NCBI RefSeq assembly: GCF_014649715.1
Contig: NZ_BMTO01000016.1
Span: forward strand, 115,412 to 179,411
Length of the DNA stretch: 64,000 bases
Origin: Streptomyces lateritius
GTDB lineage: Bacteria; Actinomycetota; Actinomycetes; Streptomycetales; Streptomycetaceae
Reading direction: 5' to 3'
Both the position numbers and the translations under genes were made by a program. The stretch's first letter is position 1, and each line of letters begins with the position of its first letter. Shown one piece after another: positions 33,537-42,823 of the stretch. The notes below the pieces were generated by a model. The model did no database searches. It saw only the letters and a list, made by a program, of their open reading frames with translations, and was not told where the DNA came from.

Positions 33537-34415
33537 TCAGACCCGGACGCCGACCGGGGCCGCGGCGCGCGGCGGTCGCTGGCAGCGCGGGCAGAAGTAG
33601 CTGGACCTGTTCATCCAGGGGCGGCGGCGCATCGGCGTACCGCAGCGGCGGCACGGCTCGTCCTCGCGCCCGTAGGCGTCCAGGGAACGGTCGAAATAGC
33701 CGGACTCGCCGTTCACGTTGACGTAGAGGCTGTCGAAGCTGGTCCCGCCGGCGGCGAGGGCCGCGTTCATGACGTCCCGTACATGGCCGAGGAGTTCGGC
33801 GGAGCGCGGCCGGGTGAGGCTCGCGGTGGGGCGGTCGTAGTGCAGTCGGGCGCGCCACAGCGCCTCGTCGGCGTAGATGTTGCCGACCCCGCTGATGAGC
33901 GACTGGTCGAGCAGGGCCCGCTTGACGGTCGTACGGCGCAGGCGCAGGGCCGCCTGGAAGGCGGCGTCGTCGAACTCCGGGTCCAGCGGGTCGCGCGCGA
34001 TGTGCGCGATGACGTCGGGCAGACCGTCGGGGGTGTTGTCGTGCAACGAGAGCCCGCCGAAGGTGCGCTGGTCGACGAAGCGCAGCTCCGTGCCGAGGGC
34101 GTCGTCGAACCGGACGCGGATGCGCAGATGCTTCTCGTCCGGGGCGTTCTCGGGCTGGACGAGCAGCTGGCCGCTCATGCCGAGGTGCCCGAGGACGGAG
34201 AAGCCGGAGTCCGCGAGCGGGATCCAGAGGTACTTGCCGCGCCGCCGGGCGGTTCCCAGACGGTGCCCCGTGAGCCGGGCGGCGAAGTCCGCGCCGCCGG
34301 CCGGATGCCTGCGGACGGCGCGCGGGTGGAGCACCTCGACCTCGCCCACGGTCCGCCCGTCGACCCAGCGCTCAAGACCGCGCCGTACGACCTCGACCTC
34401 GGGCAACTCGGGCAC
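33537..34415 (-). CDS. mutM: Formamidopyrimidine-DNA glycosylase
   Basis: This 292-residue repair enzyme removes 8-oxoguanine. It opens PELPEVEVVRRGLERW, giving the catalytic Pro and Glu after the initiator, has GKYLWIPL with the conserved Lys, the helix-two-turn-helix near LISGVGNIYADEALW, and a C-terminal zinc finger (CRRCG and FCPRC, four cysteines). GGAGG precedes the GTG at 34415. It follows rnc after a strong terminator, so it likely has its own promoter. Confidence 0.96.
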   Translation of the reverse strand: MPELPEVEVVRRGLERWVDGRTVGEVEVLHPRAVRRHPAGGADFAARLTGHRLGTARRRGKYLWIPLADSGFSVLGHLGMSGQLLVQPENAPDEKHLRIRVRFDDALGTELRFVDQRTFGGLSLHDNTPDGLPDVIAHIARDPLDPEFDDAAFQAALRLRRTTVKRALLDQSLISGVGNIYADEALWRARLHYDRPTASLTRPRSAELLGHVRDVMNAALAAGGTSFDSLYVNVNGESGYFDRSLDAYGREDEPCRRCGTPMRRRPWMNRSSYFCPRCQRPPRAAAPVGVRV

Positions 34416-34507
34416 GGGACGCCTCCGCGGGGGTAGGGGAACGACCTTCGAACGACCTTCGAAGCCTATCGCCCGGTCGGGGAAGCCCGGGAAGCCCCGG
34501 GGAAAGG

Positions 34508-34555
34508 CGACGACCCCGCCCCCGGCCCTGGCGGGCCGGCGGGGCGGGGTCGTCG
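34508..34555. terminator. Perfect 15-bp stem terminator after rnc
   Basis: CGACGACCCCGCCCC (34508-34522) and its complement (34541-34555) pair, with a smaller stem in the 18-base loop. On the minus strand it is followed by CCTTTCCCC. It ends the yceD-rpmF-rnc transcript. Confidence 0.85.
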
Positions 34556-34569
34556 GGAAACGGTGGGCG

Positions 34570-35442
34570 TCAGGCCGAAGCCTGGTCCGCGGGATGGTCC
34601 GTGGGCCGGTCCGTCGACCGGTCGACGGAGGAGTCCGGGGACTCGTCCGTGGTGGAAGAGATGTCGGCGACCTCTTCCGTTCCCGCTGCCGCGGCGGCCT
34701 CCGCCGCCGCCAGGCGCTCGTCCGCCGCCGCGCGGATCGCACGCCACGCGGACTCGGCGGCCTGCTGCTCCGCTTCCTTCTTGCTGCGGCCGGTGCCGGT
34801 GCCGTACGAGACACCACCGACGCGGGCGGCAGCGGTGAAGGTCTTCTCGTGGTCCGGTCCCGTCTCGGAGACGAGGTACTCCGGGACGCCCAGACCCTCG
34901 GCCGCGGTGAGCTCCTGGAGGCTGGTCTTCCAGTCCAGTCCTGCACCGAGGTTCGAGGACTTCTCGATCAGCGGGTCGAAGAGCCGGTGCACCAGCTCCG
35001 ATGCCGCGTCGAGGCCCTGGTCGAGATAGACCGCACCGATCACCGCTTCCAGGGTGTCGGCGAGGATGGAAGCCTTGTCCCGGCCGCCCGTGCCCTCTTC
35101 GCCCCGGCCGAGCCGGATGAAGGAGCCGAGTTCGAGGCCGCGGCCGACCTCCGCCAGCGCACGCGAGTTGACCACCGCGGCCCGCAGTTTGGCCAGCTGG
35201 CCTTCCGGCAGGTCGGGGTGGGTGCGGTACAGCGTGTCCGTGACCACCAGGCCGAGCACGGAGTCCCCGAGGAACTCCAGCCGCTCGTTGGTGGGCAGGC
35301 CGCCGTTCTCGTACGCGTACGAGCGATGCGTCAGCGCACGCACCAGAAGGGCGGACTCGAGCTGATACCCGAGCCGCCCTTCCAGAAGCGTGTGGGACGA
35401 GGCATTGTCCGTCTTGTTGTCCGTCTTGGGGGACTCAGACAT
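34570..35442 (-). CDS. rnc: Ribonuclease III (AbsB-like)
   Basis: This 290-residue endonuclease cleaves double-stranded RNA in rRNA maturation and mRNA control; in S. coelicolor (absB) it is needed for antibiotic production. It has the signature NERLEFLGDSVLGLVV, the second metal site DTLEAVIGAVYLD, a double-stranded RNA-binding domain (DWKTSLQELTAAEGLG to KKEAEQQAAESAWRAI) and an acidic tail of about 45 residues ending in an STDRPTDHP-type repeat. The ATG at 35442 has a weak site. It follows rpmF by 19 bases. Confidence 0.95.
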   Translation of the reverse strand: MSESPKTDNKTDNASSHTLLEGRLGYQLESALLVRALTHRSYAYENGGLPTNERLEFLGDSVLGLVVTDTLYRTHPDLPEGQLAKLRAAVVNSRALAEVGRGLELGSFIRLGRGEEGTGGRDKASILADTLEAVIGAVYLDQGLDAASELVHRLFDPLIEKSSNLGAGLDWKTSLQELTAAEGLGVPEYLVSETGPDHEKTFTAAARVGGVSYGTGTGRSKKEAEQQAAESAWRAIRAAADERLAAAEAAAAAGTEEVADISSTTDESPDSSVDRSTDRPTDHPADQASA

Positions 35443-35461
35443 TGCGCCTCTCACCAGCCAC

Positions 35462-35635
35462 TCAGACCGAGAGGACCTGGCGCTTGTTGTAGGTGCCGCA
35501 GCTCGGGCACGCGATGTGCTGCTGCTTCGGCTCCTGGCAACGCTCACACGAAACCAGGGTGGGGACCGCAGCCTTCCACTGCGACCGGCGGTGGCGCGTG
35601 TTGCTGCGCGACATCTTCCGCTTCGGAACAGCCAC
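35462..35635 (-). CDS. rpmF: 50S ribosomal protein L32
   Basis: Translation gives 57 residues starting VAVPKRKMSRSNTRHRRSQW and containing two CxxC pairs (CERC and CPSC), so it is the zinc-binding form of L32. The GTG start follows AGGAG, and the stop of yceD lies two bases upstream. The yceD-rpmF-rnc order is conserved in many bacteria. Confidence 0.96.
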   Translation of the reverse strand: MAVPKRKMSRSNTRHRRSQWKAAVPTLVSCERCQEPKQQHIACPSCGTYNKRQVLSV

Positions 35636-35637
35636 GG

Positions 35638-36276
35638 CTACTTCTCCTGCTTCTCGTCGACGCCCGCTTCGGCGCCGCTCATGTTGTCCTTCTCATCGGT
35701 TCCCAGCGAACCGGCGAGTCCCTGCAGTGCCGCCCAACGCATGTCGACGGCGTCATGGTGGTGGTCCGGGTGGTCGTTCAGGTTGGTTCCGCATTCGGAA
35801 CACAGACCCGCACAGTCCTCCCGGCACACCGGCTGCATCGGCAGTGCGAGCACCACCGCATCACGCAGCACGGGTTCGAGGTCGAACATGCCGTCCTCGA
35901 GGGGGATCATGTCCTCGTCGTCCTCGGCTTCGTCGTCCGCGACCGCCTTGGAGCGGCCCCGGTCGTCGGAGTCGGGGTACGAGAACATCTCCTGGAAATC
36001 CACGTCGAGCTCGAGCTCGACGGGCTCCAGACACCTTACGCACTCCCCCTCGGCCGATGCACGGGCGGTGCCTGTGACAAGCACCCCTTCCATGACCGAC
36101 TCGAGACGGAGATCAATCTCCACGGGCGCGCCTTCCGGCACACCGACGACCCCTACGACACCGAGGTCCGCGGGGGCCGATACCGAGCGGGAGAGCCGCT
36201 GCAGGGCACCAGGACGCCGCCCCAGCTCGTGTGTGTCGAACACGAGGGGGTTGCGGTGGTCGAGGCGCGTGCTCAG
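35638..36276 (-). CDS. yceD: DUF177/YceD family protein, linked to 23S rRNA accumulation
   Basis: This protein of about 212 residues has the family core STRLDHRNPLVFDTHELGRR, the Cys-containing ECVRCLEPVELELDVDF and CAGLCSECGTNLND, giving two cysteine pairs. Its role is inferred from plant and E. coli relatives in 23S rRNA accumulation. No ATG or GTG stands at the expected start. A CTG at 36276, just after AGGAAG, gives the family-standard N terminus; the alternative ATG at 36357 would add 27 unusual residues. It precedes rpmF by two bases. Confidence 0.85.
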   Translation of the reverse strand: MSTRLDHRNPLVFDTHELGRRPGALQRLSRSVSAPADLGVVGVVGVPEGAPVEIDLRLESVMEGVLVTGTARASAEGECVRCLEPVELELDVDFQEMFSYPDSDDRGRSKAVADDEAEDDEDMIPLEDGMFDLEPVLRDAVVLALPMQPVCREDCAGLCSECGTNLNDHPDHHHDAVDMRWAALQGLAGSLGTDEKDNMSGAEAGVDEKQEK

Positions 36277-36406
36277 GGTTCTTCCTGCTTTCGGATCGAG
36301 AGAGGGGCTGCCGTGTTCGAATCGAGAGACGAAGCGGGCAGCGTGGATCGCGGACATACGCGCGACCGAAGAGCCAGGATACTGGACGCTTCGCTCAGGG
36401 CCCAAT

Positions 36407-36426
36407 CCGGCCTTGGCCGAGGCCGG
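36407..36426 (-). terminator. Short hairpin after the DivIVA-like gene
   Basis: CCGGCCT (36407-36413) pairs with AGGCCGG (36420-36426), two bases beyond the stop codon on the minus strand. The stem is short and no T run follows, so termination may be partial. Confidence 0.5.
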
Positions 36427-36427
36427 C

Positions 36428-37528
36428 TCAGTGCGCCTGACCGTGCCCCTGCTCGTACCGCCGCAGCTGCTCCAGGTCGATCATGCTCGTGTCGAAGAAG
36501 CTGGTCTCGTCCAGGGCGGCGACCTGCGGCTGCTGAACGTGGGGCTGCGGGGCCTGCGGCTGCTGCTCGTAACCGTACTGCTGCGCGTCGTAGGGAGCGG
36601 CGTACGCCGCTCCCGTGGAGCCGGTGCCTGCGACGGAGTACGGGTCGGCCGCCTGGGGCTGCTGGTACGCGTACGGGTCCTGGTGCTGGTAGCCGTACGC
36701 GTCCTGGGTCTGGGGCTGTTGGTAGGCGGCGTACGGGTCCGGCTGCTGCGCCGGGATCTGCGGGGCGTGCTGCGGGGCCTGGCGCACCGGCTCAGGGTCG
36801 GCCAGCTCCGCGAGCCCGGCCAGGTAGTCCGCGTCGCTGGTGTGCACCGCGCCGCCGCCGGCCGCGCCCTGGGCCGCCATGTGCTCGCCGAGGGCGTCGC
36901 TGGTGGTGCGCCCGTGCAGCTTCTGCCGGCCGCGGCCGACCGCCTCCAGGGTCTTGGAGAGGACGGCCTCGAACGCGCCCAGCTTGGCGTCGACGTACTC
37001 GTCGGCCCGCTGGATGAGGGTCTGCGGGTCCGCGCTGTACTCGGGGGCGTCCTCGTCCGCGAACCCGTTCTGGTCGAGCCCCGGGCCGCGGCCGAGGAGC
37101 TTCTCGCGACCGCGGTCGACGGAGCCGATGGTCTTGTTGAGGACGACCTCGAAGTTGGCGAGCTTGGAGTCGACGTAGTCGTCGGCCTCGGCGCGGATCT
37201 CCTCGGCCTCGCGGCGGGCCTCGGCGAGGATCCGGTCCGCCTCGTCCTGGGACCGGCGGGCGACCTGGGTGTCGGAGATCAGCGAGCCGCGCTCCGCGTG
37301 GGCGGCCTCGATGATCCGCTCGGCCTCCTGCCGTGCCTGCTCGACCATCTGCTCCCGGCCACCGAGGAGCTCCTGGGCCTGGGCGAGGGAGCCCGGCAGG
37401 GCCTCCCGTACCTCTTCGAGCATGGCGAGCAGCTCGGCGCGGTTGACCACGCAGGACGCCGACATGGGCATGGAGCGGGCGTTTGTGACCGTCGAAACGA
37501 TCTCGTCGAGCTTCTTCTGCACGTCCAC
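36428..37528 (-). CDS. DivIVA/SepIVA-like coiled-coil protein
   Basis: This 366-residue protein begins VDVQKKLDEIVSTVTNARSM, has a coiled-coil core (EQARQEAERIIEAAHAERG, QDEADRILAEARREAEEI) and two related segments (DYVDSKLANFEVVLNKTI and EYVDAKLGAFEAVLSKTL), then a Gln/Tyr/Pro-rich disordered tail. It is sometimes mislabelled as ATP synthase subunit B; a role in polar growth or division as a DivIVA-related scaffold is more likely. The GTG at 37528 is chosen by homology to the family start. Confidence 0.75.
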   Translation of the reverse strand: MDVQKKLDEIVSTVTNARSMPMSASCVVNRAELLAMLEEVREALPGSLAQAQELLGGREQMVEQARQEAERIIEAAHAERGSLISDTQVARRSQDEADRILAEARREAEEIRAEADDYVDSKLANFEVVLNKTIGSVDRGREKLLGRGPGLDQNGFADEDAPEYSADPQTLIQRADEYVDAKLGAFEAVLSKTLEAVGRGRQKLHGRTTSDALGEHMAAQGAAGGGAVHTSDADYLAGLAELADPEPVRQAPQHAPQIPAQQPDPYAAYQQPQTQDAYGYQHQDPYAYQQPQAADPYSVAGTGSTGAAYAAPYDAQQYGYEQQPQAPQPHVQQPQVAALDETSFFDTSMIDLEQLRRYEQGHGQAH

Positions 37529-37637
37529 CGGGTGCTCGCCACTCTCTACAGCTGGATGGAGACGGACGGGACGACTGTAAGGGCAGTCGGCACCGTCCGG
37601 CACCGGGTGACGGTCTGTCAGGACAGGTGGCCGACGG

Positions 37638-38159
37638 TCACTGTTGGGCGCGCTGCTGGGCGAGGCGCTCGGTGAGCTGTCCCAGGACCGCCGGAGGGAC
37701 CAGGTGCGAGACGTCGCCGCCCCAGGCGGCGACCTCCTTGACCAGGGAGGACGACAGGAAGCTGTAGGTGGGGTTGGTGGGGACGAACAGGGTCTCGACG
37801 CCGGAGAGCCCGTTGTTCATCTGTGCCATCTGCAGCTCGTAGTCGAAGTCGCTGACCGCGCGCAGGCCCTTCACGATGGCGGGGATGTCGCGCTGCTTGC
37901 AGAAGTCGACGAGGAGGCCGTGGAAGGACTCGACCTCCACGTTGCCGAAGTCGGCCGTCACCTCGCGGATCAGCTCGATCCGCTCGTCGACGGTGAACAG
38001 GCCCTTCTTGGACTGGTTGATCATCACCGCGACGTGCACGACGTCGTACAGCTTGGAGGCGCGGGCGATGATGTCGAGATGTCCGTTGGTGATGGGGTCG
38101 AATGACCCCGGACAGACGGCGCGGCGCAACTTGGGTCCCTCGCTCTCCGGTCCGGTCAT
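37638..38159 (-). CDS. coaD: Phosphopantetheine adenylyltransferase
   Basis: This 173-residue enzyme makes dephospho-CoA from 4'-phosphopantetheine and ATP. It has the nucleotidyltransferase motif CPGSFDPITNGHLDII with the T/HxGH-like site and the C-terminal SFLSSSLVKEVAAWGGDVS. The ATG at 38159 overlaps the rsmD stop as ATGA. The rsmD-coaD pair is widely conserved. Confidence 0.96.
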   Translation of the reverse strand: MTGPESEGPKLRRAVCPGSFDPITNGHLDIIARASKLYDVVHVAVMINQSKKGLFTVDERIELIREVTADFGNVEVESFHGLLVDFCKQRDIPAIVKGLRAVSDFDYELQMAQMNNGLSGVETLFVPTNPTYSFLSSSLVKEVAAWGGDVSHLVPPAVLGQLTERLAQQRAQQ

Positions 38160-38740
38160 CGTGCGTCTTCGCACGTAGAGGCGGCGCGACCGTACCAAAA
38201 CGTTCCCTCGCCGTAGCGACGGGCCCGCAGTGGCTCGAAACCGGCCGGCCAGCCGAATTCCCCGCCTCGGGTGCTGCGCTCCACGGTGACGAGGGCGTCG
38301 TCGGTGAGCCAGCCCCCGGAGCGGAGTGTGAGGAGGATCTCGCGAAGATCGTCGTCCGGGACGGCGTACGGCGGGTCGAGGAAGACGACGTCGTAGGGGG
38401 CGGCGGGGGCCGGACCCGTCACGATCTGTTCCGCTTTGCCGGTACGGAGTTCGGCGCCCGGCAGCCCGAGCACGCGGATGTTCTCGCGGACGGTCCTCGC
38501 GGCACGGGCGTCGGCCTCGACCAGGAGGGCGTGGGAGGCGCCCCGGGAGAGCGCCTCCAGGCCGACGGCGCCCGAACCCGCGTAGAGGTCGGCGACCCGG
38601 GCTCCGTCGAGGGTGCCGAGGAGCGACTCCCAGGTCGAGAAGAGGCCCTCGCGCGCCCGGTCGGAGGTGGGGCGGGTGCCGTCGCCGGGGGGCACGGCCA
38701 GTCGGCGTCCGCCGGCCGTACCGGCGATCACGCGGGTCAT
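38156..38740 (-). CDS. rsmD: 16S rRNA (guanine966-N2)-methyltransferase RsmD
   Basis: This 194-residue SAM methyltransferase has TRVIAGTAGGRRLAVP at the start, SAM motif ADLYAGSGAVGLEALSRGA and the catalytic DPPY in VVFLDPPYAVP. It modifies G966 of 16S rRNA in assembled 30S subunits. The ATG at 38740 follows GAGGA. It overlaps coaD and lies 74 bases after recG. Confidence 0.95.
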   Translation of the reverse strand: MTRVIAGTAGGRRLAVPPGDGTRPTSDRAREGLFSTWESLLGTLDGARVADLYAGSGAVGLEALSRGASHALLVEADARAARTVRENIRVLGLPGAELRTGKAEQIVTGPAPAAPYDVVFLDPPYAVPDDDLREILLTLRSGGWLTDDALVTVERSTRGGEFGWPAGFEPLRARRYGEGTFWYGRAASTCEDAR

Positions 38741-38814
38741 CTGAGGTCCTCGTCCTTCGCTGAGATCGGTGTCTCCACGATATGGCCGGTGAGCGGGGTG
38801 TGACGCACGCGGCC

Positions 38815-41019
38815 TCACCCCTTCTCCAGGAACTCCTCCCGCTCCTTGTCCAGGAGCGCGTCGAGGGCGGTGCGCAGCTCGGGGTGGTCGGCGAGGTCGG
38901 GGTCGGCGAGGACGACGGCGGTGGCCTCCTCGCGGGCGGCGGCGATGACCTCCTCGTCGTCGATGACGGTGAGCATCCGAAGGGAGGAGCGGACACCGGA
39001 CTGGGCCTGGCCGAGGACGTCGCCCTCCCTGCGCTGTTCGAGGTCGATCCGGGAGAGCTCGAAGCCGTCGAGGGTCGAGGCGACGGCGCCGAGGCGACGG
39101 CGGGCCGGGCTCGCCTCGGGCATCTCGGTGACCAGGAGGCAGAGGCCGGGCGCGGAGCCACGGCCGACGCGGCCGCGCAGCTGGTGGAGCTGGGAGACGC
39201 CGAAGCGGTCGGCGTCCATGATCACCATGGCGGTGGCGTTGGGGACGTTCACGCCGACCTCGATGACGGTGGTGGCGACGAGGACGTCGACCTCACCGGC
39301 GGTGAAGCGGCGCATGGCGTCGTCCTTGTCGTCCGGGTGCATCCGGCCGTGCAGGACCTCGATGCGCAGCCCGGCGAGCGGGCCGGCCCGCAGCTTCTCG
39401 GCGACCTCCAGGACGGCGAGCGGCGGGCGCTTCTCGGCCTCGTCCTCGGCGGAGGGCTTCTTCTTCGCCTTGGGATCGTCCTCGCCGTCGCCGATGCGCG
39501 GGCAGACGACGTACGCCTGGTGCCCCTTCTCCACTTCTTCGCGCACGCGCTCCCACGCGCGCGTGAGGAAGTGCGGCTTGTCGGCGGCCGGGACGACGTG
39601 GCTGGCGATCGGCGAGCGGCCGGCCGGCAGCTGGTCGAGGACGGAGGTCTCCAGGTCGCCGAAGACGGTCATGGCGACCGTGCGCGGAATGGGCGTCGCC
39701 GTCATGACGAGCAGGTGAGGGGGCTGTTTCCCCTTGCCGCGCAGGGCGTCGCGCTGCTCCACGCCGAAGCGGTGCTGTTCGTCGACGACGACCAGGCCCA
39801 GGTCGTGGAACTTGACCTTGTCCTCGATCAGCGCGTGCGTGCCGATGACGATCCCGGCCTCGCCGGTGACGAGGTCGAGCAGTGCCTGGCGACGGCCGGC
39901 GGCGCTCGTCGAACCGGTGAGCAGGACGACCTTGGTGGCATGGTCGGCCCCGCCGAGCATCCCTCCCTGGGCCAGCTCGCCCATCATCTCGGTGACCGAG
40001 CGGTGGTGCTGCTGGGCGAGGACCTCGGTGGGCGCGAGCATCGCGGCCTGGCCGCCCGCGTCGACGACGGCGAGCATGGCCCGCAGGGCCACCATCGTCT
40101 TGCCCGATCCGACCTCGCCCTGGAGGAGGCGGTGCATGGGGTGTTCGGTGGCGAGGTCGTCGAAGATCTCCTGGGAGACCTTCTTCTGGCCGTCGGTGAG
40201 GGTGAAGGGGAGCTTGGCGTCGAAGGCGTCGAGCAGTCCGCCGGGTGCGGGTCTGCGGGCGACGGCGGGCAGTTGGGTGTCCGCGTACCGGCGGCGGGCG
40301 AGGGCGACCTGGAGGACGAACGCCTCGTCCCACTTCAGCCGCTGCCGGGCGTCCTCGATGTCCGCCCTGGTACGGGGGCGGTGGACCTTCATGAGCGCCT
40401 CGGGCAGGTCGGCGAGGCCGCGTCCCTCGCGCAGGGCGGGCGGCAGCGGGTCGGCGAGTCCGGTCCAGCCGGTGGCCTCCAGGGAGTCCAGGGCGATGGA
40501 GACGGACTGCTCGACGGTCCAGGACTCCAGCTGCTTGCAGGCGGGGTAGATCGGCAGCAGTTCGCTCGCGAAGGCCTTGACCGTCTCGTCGCCGCTGTCG
40601 GCGTCCAGGAGTTTGTACTCGGGGTGGGAGAGCTGCAGCTTGCGGTTGAAGACGCCGACCTTGCCGGCGAACATGCCGCGGCGGCCCGGCAGCAGCTCCT
40701 TCTGGTGGAAGAAGACCGACCGGCCGAAGAAGACCAGCTGCATCCGGCCGCTGCCGTCGGTGATGGTGACCTCGAGCCGCTGCCCCTTGCCCCGGCCGCC
40801 CTTGTTGAAGGTCAGCACGCGCGCGTCCGCCACCTGCGCCACGACCGTGACGTGCTCGTCGAGGGGCAGCTCGGCGAGGGCGGTGAGCTCGCCGCGCTCG
40901 GCGTACCGTCGTGGGTAGTGGTGGAGCAGATCACCGACCGTGTGCAGGTCGAGGTGGTCGGCCATCACCTTCGCGGTGGCGGCGCCGAGCAGGTTCTTCA
41001 GCGGGTCACCGAGCAGCAC
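38815..41019 (-). CDS. recG: ATP-dependent DNA helicase RecG
   Basis: This 734-residue helicase reverses stalled forks. It has an N-terminal wedge/OB region, Walker A GEVGSGKTMVALRA, the DEQH box (VVVDEQHRFGV), TATPIPRT and the C-terminal helicase part with RGRVGRGSAPG and the TRG segment LARRRLGAVASTLDGFELS-like (PARRRLGAVASTLDG). A charged insert near KAKKKPSAEDEAEKR lies between helicase motifs and seems variable. The GTG at 41019 follows GGGGAG; the N terminus is slightly shorter than typical relatives. Confidence 0.95.
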   Translation of the reverse strand: MLLGDPLKNLLGAATAKVMADHLDLHTVGDLLHHYPRRYAERGELTALAELPLDEHVTVVAQVADARVLTFNKGGRGKGQRLEVTITDGSGRMQLVFFGRSVFFHQKELLPGRRGMFAGKVGVFNRKLQLSHPEYKLLDADSGDETVKAFASELLPIYPACKQLESWTVEQSVSIALDSLEATGWTGLADPLPPALREGRGLADLPEALMKVHRPRTRADIEDARQRLKWDEAFVLQVALARRRYADTQLPAVARRPAPGGLLDAFDAKLPFTLTDGQKKVSQEIFDDLATEHPMHRLLQGEVGSGKTMVALRAMLAVVDAGGQAAMLAPTEVLAQQHHRSVTEMMGELAQGGMLGGADHATKVVLLTGSTSAAGRRQALLDLVTGEAGIVIGTHALIEDKVKFHDLGLVVVDEQHRFGVEQRDALRGKGKQPPHLLVMTATPIPRTVAMTVFGDLETSVLDQLPAGRSPIASHVVPAADKPHFLTRAWERVREEVEKGHQAYVVCPRIGDGEDDPKAKKKPSAEDEAEKRPPLAVLEVAEKLRAGPLAGLRIEVLHGRMHPDDKDDAMRRFTAGEVDVLVATTVIEVGVNVPNATAMVIMDADRFGVSQLHQLRGRVGRGSAPGLCLLVTEMPEASPARRRLGAVASTLDGFELSRIDLEQRREGDVLGQAQSGVRSSLRMLTVIDDEEVIAAAREEATAVVLADPDLADHPELRTALDALLDKEREEFLEKG

Positions 41020-41130
41020 GGCCGCTCCCCTCGGGCAGTTCCGTCGTTTTCTTCAGTGGTTCGTTCTTCGGTGGTTCGTCGAGCGCGGGCACACGGTCCA
41101 TTGCACACCACGGCACCGACAACCGTCCCG

Positions 41131-42720
41131 CTACTCCACGCCGATCAGCAGCGGCGGCGCCCCCACGCCCGCGTGGTACGTCGCCGTGTCCACCGCCAGG
41201 TACGTCTCGCGCACATGGCGTTCGAGCTCGGCCGCCAGTGCCGCCGGGGTCTCGTCGGCGACGATCAGGGTCACCAACTCGCCGCCCGCCGACAGCATCC
41301 GGTCCAGGACCGTGCGGGCCGTCGTCGTCAGGTCCTGGCCGATGACCGCCACGTCGCCCTCGATCAGGCCGAGGACGTCACCGGCCTGGCAGACGCCGGC
41401 GGAGGTGAAGGACTGGCGTTCGGCGACGGCGAGTTCGGCGTAGCGCGTCGCGCCCGCCGCCGCCGTCATCGCCACCACGTCCTCGTCGAAGCGCCGCTCC
41501 GGTTCGTGCACGGCGAGGGCCGCGATGCCCTGGACGGCCGCCCTGGTCGGGATCAGGGCGACGCGGATCCCCTCGGCGCGGGCCTGTTCGGCCGCCGCGC
41601 CCGCCGTGTGCCGCAGATCGGTGTCGTTGGGCAGGAGCACGACCTCGCGCGCGTGCGCCCGCCGGATCGCGTCGACGAGTTCGCCGCTGGCCGGCGGCTC
41701 GCCGGGCCTGGCCAGGAGCGTCGTCGCGCCGGCTTCCCGGCACAGCCCTGCGAGCCCCTCACCGGGGACCACCGCCACGACGGCGCGCTGGGCCTGCTCC
41801 CGTACCTCGGAGACGCCCGAGAAGTGGGTGATGCGGATCCGGTGCGGCCGTCCCGCTTCCATGCCCGCCTCGACCGCCGCGCCGGCGTCGTCGACATGGA
41901 CGTGGACGTTCCACAGTCCGTCGCCGCCGACGACGACCAGGGAGTCGCCGAGCGCGTCGAGCCGGGCCCGTAGCCGCTCGACGGCCGCGTCCTCGGCCTC
42001 AAGGAGGTAGATCACCTCGAAGGCGGGTCCGGCCGGGCCGGCCTCCGCCTCGCACGCCTCGGCGGCCACGGCGGACCGGTGCGCTCCGGCGGGCCGCAGC
42101 TGCGCCTCGCCGGAGACGACCTCGACCAGCGCGCCGAGGACGGCGACCAGACCGCGTCCTCCGGCGTCCACGACGCCTGCGCGTCGGAGCACGGCGAGTT
42201 GTCCGGGGGTCGCCTCCAGCGCGCTCCTGGCCCCTTCGTACGCCCCCTTGGCCACCGTCACGAGGTCCCCGCCCCCGCCGCACGCCTCGGCGGCGGCGCT
42301 CGCCACCGTGAGGATCGTTCCTTCGACGGGGTGGGCCACGGCCTCGCGGGCCGCGCGGGCCGCCGCCGCCAGCGACCGGGCGAGGTGATCCCCGTCACGG
42401 CCGTCGGCGAGCACGGACGCCATGCCCCGCAGCAGCTGCGACAGGATCGTCCCTGAGTTGCCGCGGGCGCCGATCAGGGCGCCGTGGGCCATGGCCCGTA
42501 TGGCATCGGTGGCGTCGGGCTCGTCGGCCGCGAAGACCGCCTCGACCGCCTGGGCGGCGGATTCCACGGTCAGGTAGAGGTTGGTGCCGGTGTCCCCGTC
42601 GGCGACCGGATAGACGTTGATCGCGTCGATCTCCTCGCGCTCCCGGCCGAGCGCGTCCAGGGCCCGTACGCACCAGGATCGGACCGCCGCGGCGTCCAGG
42701 GTCTGCGCGGTCTGCGGCAA
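41131..42720 (-). CDS. DAK2-domain protein (YloV/FakA-like)
   Basis: This 529-residue protein has the DhaL/DAK2 nucleotide-binding region near the N terminus (INVYPVADGDTGTNLYLTVE, GARGNSGTILSQLLRG) and a C-terminal region with LVVVGGDGLWNVHVHVDD and VVLLPNDTDL, as in FakA-type fatty acid kinase subunits. It may phosphorylate fatty acids with a DegV partner, but no degV-like gene is nearby. The TTG at 42720 follows a perfect AGGAGG by eight bases and is the best start. It is upstream of recG on the same strand. Confidence 0.85.
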   Translation of the reverse strand: MPQTAQTLDAAAVRSWCVRALDALGREREEIDAINVYPVADGDTGTNLYLTVESAAQAVEAVFAADEPDATDAIRAMAHGALIGARGNSGTILSQLLRGMASVLADGRDGDHLARSLAAAARAAREAVAHPVEGTILTVASAAAEACGGGGDLVTVAKGAYEGARSALEATPGQLAVLRRAGVVDAGGRGLVAVLGALVEVVSGEAQLRPAGAHRSAVAAEACEAEAGPAGPAFEVIYLLEAEDAAVERLRARLDALGDSLVVVGGDGLWNVHVHVDDAGAAVEAGMEAGRPHRIRITHFSGVSEVREQAQRAVVAVVPGEGLAGLCREAGATTLLARPGEPPASGELVDAIRRAHAREVVLLPNDTDLRHTAGAAAEQARAEGIRVALIPTRAAVQGIAALAVHEPERRFDEDVVAMTAAAGATRYAELAVAERQSFTSAGVCQAGDVLGLIEGDVAVIGQDLTTTARTVLDRMLSAGGELVTLIVADETPAALAAELERHVRETYLAVDTATYHAGVGAPPLLIGVE

Positions 42721-42823
42721 CGGGGGATCCTCCTGTAGATGGCGGTCGCACCGCAGGTTAGCCCCGCTCGTGACCTGGGCCGGGGCGGGGGCGGCGCTCG
42801 CCATGGTAGTTTCGTTCCACGGG

